38,215 nt of DNA from Candidatus Eiseniibacteriota bacterium (GTDB taxonomy: Bacteria; Eisenbacteria; RBG-16-71-46). The stretch lies in assembly GCA_016215625.1 (NCBI GenBank), contig JACRIW010000078.1:1-38215 (forward strand). The letters run 5' to 3'. Of the stretch, positions 34,785 to 38,215 are shown piece after piece (the first letter of the stretch is position 1; every line of letters begins with the position of its first letter). Both the position numbers and the translations under genes were made by a program. The notes below the pieces were generated by a model, which was not told the DNA's origin, did no database searches, and was given only the letters and a program-made list of their open reading frames with translations.

Positions 34785-36209
34785 TCAGACCTTCGCGGCC
34801 GCCTTGGCTTCCGTGCGCAACAGGTGGATGGCGAGTCCGTCGGCGTCCTCCGCCGCCTCGCCGATCGGCTCCATCATGGTCGGGTGTGCGTGGATGACCT
34901 GCGCGAGGTCGGCCATGTTCAGGTCCGCGGCGATCGCCAGCGAGCACTCGTGAATGAGCTCGCTCGCCTTGGGCCCGAAGATGTGCGCACCGAGCACCTG
35001 GTCGGTGTCCGCGTCGCCCACGAGCTTCACGAAGCCGGTCGTCTCGCCGTCGGCGATGTTGCGGCCGTGCGCGCGGAACGGGAACCGGCCGACCTTGACC
35101 TTGCGGCCCTCGGCCTTCGCCTGCGCCTCGGTCAGGCCGACGCTGCCGATCTCGGGATTCGTGAACGTCGCGCCCGGCACCGCGCGCCAGTTCGTCTGCG
35201 CGGAGTGCCCCGCGATGAGCTCGGCCGCGGCCTTGCCCTGCGCGCTCGCGAAGTGCGCGAGCTGCTTGAGGTCGGTGACGTCGCCGATCGCGTAGATGTT
35301 GCGGATGCTCGTCTGCAGGCGGTCGTTGACCGAAATGCGGCCGCGCTCGCCCGGCGTGACGCCGAGCGCGTCGAGCCCGAGCCCTTCGCTGTAAGGCCGG
35401 CGGCCGGTCGCGACGAGCACGGTGTCCACCTCGACCGTCTTGCCGCCGGCGAGCGTGAGCGTGATCGAGCCGTCGGCGTTGTCCTTGCGGTCCTCGACCT
35501 TCGTGCCGAGGTGCACGGCGATCTTGTGCTTCTTCATCTCGCGCTCGAGCGCGGCCGAGACTTCCTCGTCCTCGACCATCACGAGCCGCGGGAGCATCTC
35601 GATGAGCGTGACCTGCGTGCCGATCGCCGCGAAGAAGCACGCGAACTCGCTGCCCACGACGCCGCCGCCGAGGATGGCGATGCGCTTCGGCTGCTTCGTG
35701 AGGTCGAGCGCCTCGCGGCTGCTCACGACGCGCTCGCCGTCGAGCGACCAGCCCGGAGGCATCCACGCGTACGCGCCCGTCGCGACGATGACGTTGTCGG
35801 TCGTGATCTCCTGCGTGCCGCCCGCGTTGAGCGCGACCGCGAGGCGGTTGGCGCTCGTGAGCTTCGCGGTGCCGCGGTGGATGTCGATGTTGCGGCCCTT
35901 GAGCAGCGAGCCGACGCCGCCCGTGAGCTGCTTCACGATCTTGTTCTTCCGCTCGACCAGCGCCGGCCAGACGATCTTCGGCTCGCCGACCTCGATGCCG
36001 TACTCCTTCGCGCGCTTGATCTGCTCGTACAGGTGCGCGGTGACGACCCAGGCCTTGGTGGGGATGCAGCCCCAGTTGAGGCAGGTGCCGCCCAGTTCGT
36101 CCTTCTCGACGACGGCGGTCTTGAGGCCCATCTGCGCGGCGCGGATCGCGGCCACGTAGCCGCCGGGGCCGGAGCCGACCACGACGACCTGGTAGTGCGG
36201 ATTGGACAT
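34785..36209 (-). CDS. lpdA: Dihydrolipoamide dehydrogenase (E3)
   Basis: The 474-residue product is a complete flavoprotein disulfide reductase: FAD-binding VVVVGSGPGGYVAA (8-21), redox pair C43 and C48 in GGTCLNWGCIPTK, NAD-binding ILGGGVVGSEFA, a second FAD contact YAIGDVTD, and catalytic H442 with E447 in HPTMMEP. It regenerates lipoamide in pyruvate or 2-oxoglutarate dehydrogenase or glycine cleavage. The E1/E2 genes are not in this window, so the complex it serves is open. The ATG at 36209 begins at the usual place for the family but has only a weak ribosome-binding site; a frame extends upstream to 36284 without similarity. Confidence 0.95.
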   Translation of the reverse strand: MSNPHYQVVVVGSGPGGYVAAIRAAQMGLKTAVVEKDELGGTCLNWGCIPTKAWVVTAHLYEQIKRAKEYGIEVGEPKIVWPALVERKNKIVKQLTGGVGSLLKGRNIDIHRGTAKLTSANRLAVALNAGGTQEITTDNVIVATGAYAWMPPGWSLDGERVVSSREALDLTKQPKRIAILGGGVVGSEFACFFAAIGTQVTLIEMLPRLVMVEDEEVSAALEREMKKHKIAVHLGTKVEDRKDNADGSITLTLAGGKTVEVDTVLVATGRRPYSEGLGLDALGVTPGERGRISVNDRLQTSIRNIYAIGDVTDLKQLAHFASAQGKAAAELIAGHSAQTNWRAVPGATFTNPEIGSVGLTEAQAKAEGRKVKVGRFPFRAHGRNIADGETTGFVKLVGDADTDQVLGAHIFGPKASELIHECSLAIAADLNMADLAQVIHAHPTMMEPIGEAAEDADGLAIHLLRTEAKAAAKV

Positions 36210-36280
36210 GGGGTGCTCGCTGGAAAGGGGCTCGGGATGGACCGGGCGGCCCCGGTGAGTGGGCGCAAGTGCGAGGCGGG

Positions 36281-36309
36281 ACATTAGGAAGGCGTGCGGC
36301 GAGCGTCAA
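36281..36309 (-). promoter_or_regulatory. Putative sigma-70-type promoter of lpdA
   Basis: On the minus strand TTGACG (36309-36304) and TAATGT (36286-36281) are 17 bases apart. The -35 matches five of six consensus bases. The expected start near 36275 leaves a 66-base leader before the lpdA ATG. The same TTGACGCTC is seen in front of rho. Confidence 0.45.
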
Positions 36310-36318
36310 CCGCGGTCT

Positions 36319-36368
36319 GCGCCGGTGCCGCGCGCCGGTGCCGCGCCGGCGGCGCGCGCCGGTGGCGC
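36319..36368 (+). repeat. Short GC-rich tandem repeat in the lpdA upstream region
   Basis: The 13-base unit GCGCCGGTGCCGC occurs twice in perfect tandem (36319-36331 and 36332-36344). After a degenerate stretch a third copy with one mismatch lies at 36356-36368. The array starts 10 bases upstream of the proposed lpdA -35 element. It may be replication slippage or a protein-binding array. Confidence 0.7.
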
Positions 36369-36399
36369 GGGCACGCGCGCCGGGACTAGCCTGCTCGCC

Positions 36400-37062
36400 A
36401 TGGACCACCTCGGAGTGTTCGCGCGCCACCCGGTTGCGGGCTCGGTGAAGACGCGGCTCTCGCCCGCCCTGCCGCCCGCGCTCGCGGCGCGGCTGTACGC
36501 GGCGCTGCTCGCCGACACGCAGGCCGCCGCCGCGGCCTGCGCCGACACGCGCACGTGGTGGTGGGCGGACGACGGCCCGGCGCTCGGCGATGCGGCTTTC
36601 GCCGAACGCCGCCAGGAAGGCGGCACGCTCGGCGAACGGCTCGCGCACGCGATGGGCGCGATGCACGCGATGCGCGACGGCGAGGCGCGCGCGCGCGCGG
36701 TGATCGTCGGCAGCGACTGCCCCGCGCTCGCGCCCGCGCACCTGCGTGCGGCGTTCGCCGCGCTCGAGGAGGCCGACGTCGTGCTCGGGCCTGCCGTCGA
36801 CGGCGGCTACTGGCTCGTGGGCGCGCGGTGCGAATGCGGCGCGCTCTTCGACGACGTGCCGTGGAGCACGCCCGACGTGCTGCGTCTCACACGCGAGCGT
36901 GCGCTCGAGCACGGCTGGAGCGTCGCGACGCTCGTCACGCTGCGCGATCTCGACGAACCCGCCGATCTCGTGGCGCTCGTCGCGGCGCTCGCCGCGGGCG
37001 ATCGCGCCGCCTGCGGCCCGGCGCTGCGCGCGGCCCTGAACGAAGCGGGCCTCGCCCGCTGA
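36400..37062 (+). CDS. TIGR04282/DUF2064-type GT-A glycosyltransferase
   Basis: The 220-residue product has the family pattern LGVFARHPVAGSVKTRLSPAL at the N-terminus (nucleotide-sugar binding), then VIVGSDCPALAPAHL (101-115) and VVLGPAVDGGYWLVG (127-141). It ends with the DVPWSTPDVL and TLRDLDEPADL segments. The family resembles nucleotidyl- and glycosyltransferases acting on small molecules; members occur in arsenosugar and other small pathways, but no partner gene is beside it here. The ATG at 36400 fits the family start, though no good Shine-Dalgarno precedes it. It is convergent with the zinc-ribbon gene on its right. Confidence 0.9.
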   Translation: MDHLGVFARHPVAGSVKTRLSPALPPALAARLYAALLADTQAAAAACADTRTWWWADDGPALGDAAFAERRQEGGTLGERLAHAMGAMHAMRDGEARARAVIVGSDCPALAPAHLRAAFAALEEADVVLGPAVDGGYWLVGARCECGALFDDVPWSTPDVLRLTRERALEHGWSVATLVTLRDLDEPADLVALVAALAAGDRAACGPALRAALNEAGLAR

Positions 37063-37105
37063 TCGCGGTGCGAGGCCCGTTCGCGACGGTTCCGAAGAAA
37101 CGCGC

Positions 37106-37987
37106 TCAGCGTCCGCCCATGCCGCCCGGCGCGCCGCCTCCGGACTGCTTGGCCTTCGTGCGCTGGATGGCCTCGGCGAGGCTCTGCTGCAGCCCCTCGG
37201 GCCCGCCCGCGCCCTGCGCTTTCGCGTACCACTGCAGCGCCTCGTCGAGCTTGTTCTGGCTCTCGCGCACGACGCCCATGTTGAAGAGCGCGACCGGATG
37301 GTTCGGCTCGTGCCGGAGCGCCGTCTGGAACTTCTCGATCGCGTCCTCGGGATCGCCGAGGTTGAAGTAGCACACGCCGAGATCCACGAGCGTCGTGACG
37401 CGCGTCGAATCGCTCCGCAGCGCCGACTTGTAGTGGATGATCGCCTCGGACCAGTTCGCCGTGTCGTACAGGATGTTCGCGAGCATGATGCGCGCGTTGA
37501 CGTTCGTGGAGTCCTTCGCGAGTTCGTTGCGCGCCATGGTGGCCGCGTGCTCCATCTCCTCGTTCGCGCCCTCGATCTTGGGCTGGGCGTTGTTGTTCTT
37601 CTGGAAGCCCTGGAACGCGGTGTACATGACGAGCAGCACCGCGAAGCCGCCGAGTACCAGCCAGAGCTGGAACTGGAGCTTCTCGGCCGCGGTCTGCGCG
37701 GCGCGCGGGCGGACGGGGCGCATGCGGCGGATGTTCGGGTCGACCCCGCGGACCGACGGATCGGCGGGACGCGGCGCGGCCGGCGCCGGCGCGGGCGCGG
37801 CGGCGGGTTCCGGAGCGCTCGCCGGCTCGATGGGCTCGGAGGACATGGGGCCGGCCGCAGGGGCTGCAGGCGCCGCAGGCGCCACCGGCGGCGCCGAAAG
37901 GTTCAGCGGATAGCTGCAGTTCTCGCACTCGAGCGCGTCGGGGACGTTCGCGCGGCCGCAGCTGGGGCACTTGTTCTCTGGCGTCAT
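37106..37987 (-). CDS. Zinc-ribbon, single-pass membrane protein with TPR repeats
   Basis: The 293-residue product begins with a zinc ribbon (C7, C10, C21, C24: CPSCGRANVPDALECENC). A long Ala/Pro-rich linker (30-80), one transmembrane helix (about 107-126) and at least three TPR units (about 150-260; for example LVDLGVCYFNLGDPEDAIEKF) follow. The C-terminus is Gly-rich. The topology would put the ribbon in the cytoplasm and the TPRs outside. Such proteins are scaffolds; no specific partner is known. The ATG at 37987 is chosen because the zinc ribbon starts directly after it; the ribosome-binding site is weak. Confidence 0.85.
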   Translation of the reverse strand: MTPENKCPSCGRANVPDALECENCSYPLNLSAPPVAPAAPAAPAAGPMSSEPIEPASAPEPAAAPAPAPAAPRPADPSVRGVDPNIRRMRPVRPRAAQTAAEKLQFQLWLVLGGFAVLLVMYTAFQGFQKNNNAQPKIEGANEEMEHAATMARNELAKDSTNVNARIMLANILYDTANWSEAIIHYKSALRSDSTRVTTLVDLGVCYFNLGDPEDAIEKFQTALRHEPNHPVALFNMGVVRESQNKLDEALQWYAKAQGAGGPEGLQQSLAEAIQRTKAKQSGGGAPGGMGGR

Positions 37988-38033
37988 GGCGGGTTCCGTC
38001 TCGGTCAGGTCGTGAGGTGCGTGGGAAGGCGAC

Positions 38034-38063
38034 ACTATAGGCGGGCGTATTCGGGGCGGACAA
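38034..38063 (-). promoter_or_regulatory. Putative sigma-70-type promoter of the zinc-ribbon/TPR gene
   Basis: On the minus strand TTGTCC (38063-38058) and TATAGT (38039-38034) are 18 bases apart; the -10 matches five of six consensus bases, the best such match I noticed in the window. A start near 38027 gives a leader of about 40 bases. Confidence 0.65.
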
Positions 38064-38069
38064 GGCTGT

Positions 38070-38098
38070 GCCGGAGCCCCGCGCGGGCGGGCTCCGGC
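38070..38098. terminator. Hairpin just upstream of the zinc-ribbon gene promoter
   Basis: A perfect 10-bp stem (38070-38079 with 38089-38098) closes a 9-base loop, six bases upstream of the -35 element. It has no T-tract. It could insulate the promoter or be a regulator-binding site. Confidence 0.4.
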
Positions 38099-38206
38099 GG
38101 GTGCGCAGCGGCGCGCAAGGCGCTGGCCGCGCACGGGCCGCGCTGATACGGTCCCCGGCCCGGCCGGGCTTTTCCCGCACCATCCACGCGATCCATCCGC
38201 CGCTTC

Positions 38207-38211
38207 GGAGG
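38207..38211 (+). promoter_or_regulatory. Shine-Dalgarno of a gene starting beyond the right edge
   Basis: A GGAGG on the plus strand lies five bases from the end of the window. No start codon is inside the window, so a plus-strand gene divergent from the zinc-ribbon gene probably starts immediately outside. This is inference from a single short motif. Confidence 0.35.
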
Positions 38212-38215
38212 TCGA

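Noticed and set aside
1..38215. tRNA, rRNA, CRISPR, insertion sequences, prophage genes
   Set aside because: I looked for cloverleaf ends, repeat-spacer arrays, transposases with terminal repeats and integrases and found none. A covariance or profile search could still reveal a small RNA.

Overview
The window is one high-GC (roughly 70 %) bacterial chromosomal segment, densely packed with genes. I see no rRNA, tRNA, CRISPR array, insertion sequence or phage gene. The multihaem cytochrome ends in a FlgD-like Ig/sorting domain, the outer membrane carries a Wzi-like barrel, and an ABC permease is fused to an M1 peptidase. These traits suggest a diderm of the FCB side of the tree, such as Candidatus Eisenbacteria or a relative. 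This placement is inference only.

Left part (1-7.9 kb, all minus strand). Rho begins a close-packed run: rho, a SpoIIAA/STAS-like protein, a DinB-like protein and a polytopic membrane protein with C-terminal TPRs. A decahaem-type cytochrome follows, then rpmE (L31) and a DUF1385 membrane protein cut by the left edge. The rho leader is long and strikingly C-rich and G-poor, as expected for Rho-dependent autoregulation.

Middle (7.9-14.2 kb). A gene-poor stretch holds a canonical -24/-12 sigma-54 promoter sequence and a perfect inverted repeat in front of a two-gene unit: a TetR regulator and an exported S41 peptidase. A strong bidirectional terminator separates these from a minus-strand unit that reads histidine kinase, small cysteine-rich lipoprotein, NtrC-type response regulator and YbbR-like protein.

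Exopolysaccharide locus (14.6-30 kb). Divergent from the two-component genes lies a Wzx/Wzy-type export and synthesis cluster. The first transcript encodes a six-SLBB Wza-like channel, a kinase-less Wzz-like co-polymerase, a Wzx flippase, an ExoA-like GT2, a Wzy-like polymerase, a CgeB-like glycosyltransferase and a GT4; most junctions are 4-base ATGA/GTGA overlaps. After a 359-base gap come a DegT-type sugar aminotransferase, the priming phosphoglycosyltransferase and two methyltransferases. A convergent Wzi-like outer-membrane gene closes the locus. Together the genes could prime, extend, decorate, flip, polymerise, export and anchor a surface polysaccharide, with the adjacent NtrC-type system as a plausible regulator.

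Right part (30-38.2 kb). An ABC ATPase is translationally coupled to a 1206-residue ABC-2 permease/M1 peptidase fusion. After a bidirectional terminator come dihydrolipoamide dehydrogenase (minus), a TIGR04282-type glycosyltransferase (plus) and a zinc-ribbon/TPR membrane protein (minus) with a good sigma-70-like promoter. A Shine-Dalgarno sequence at the right edge suggests a plus-strand gene starting just outside.
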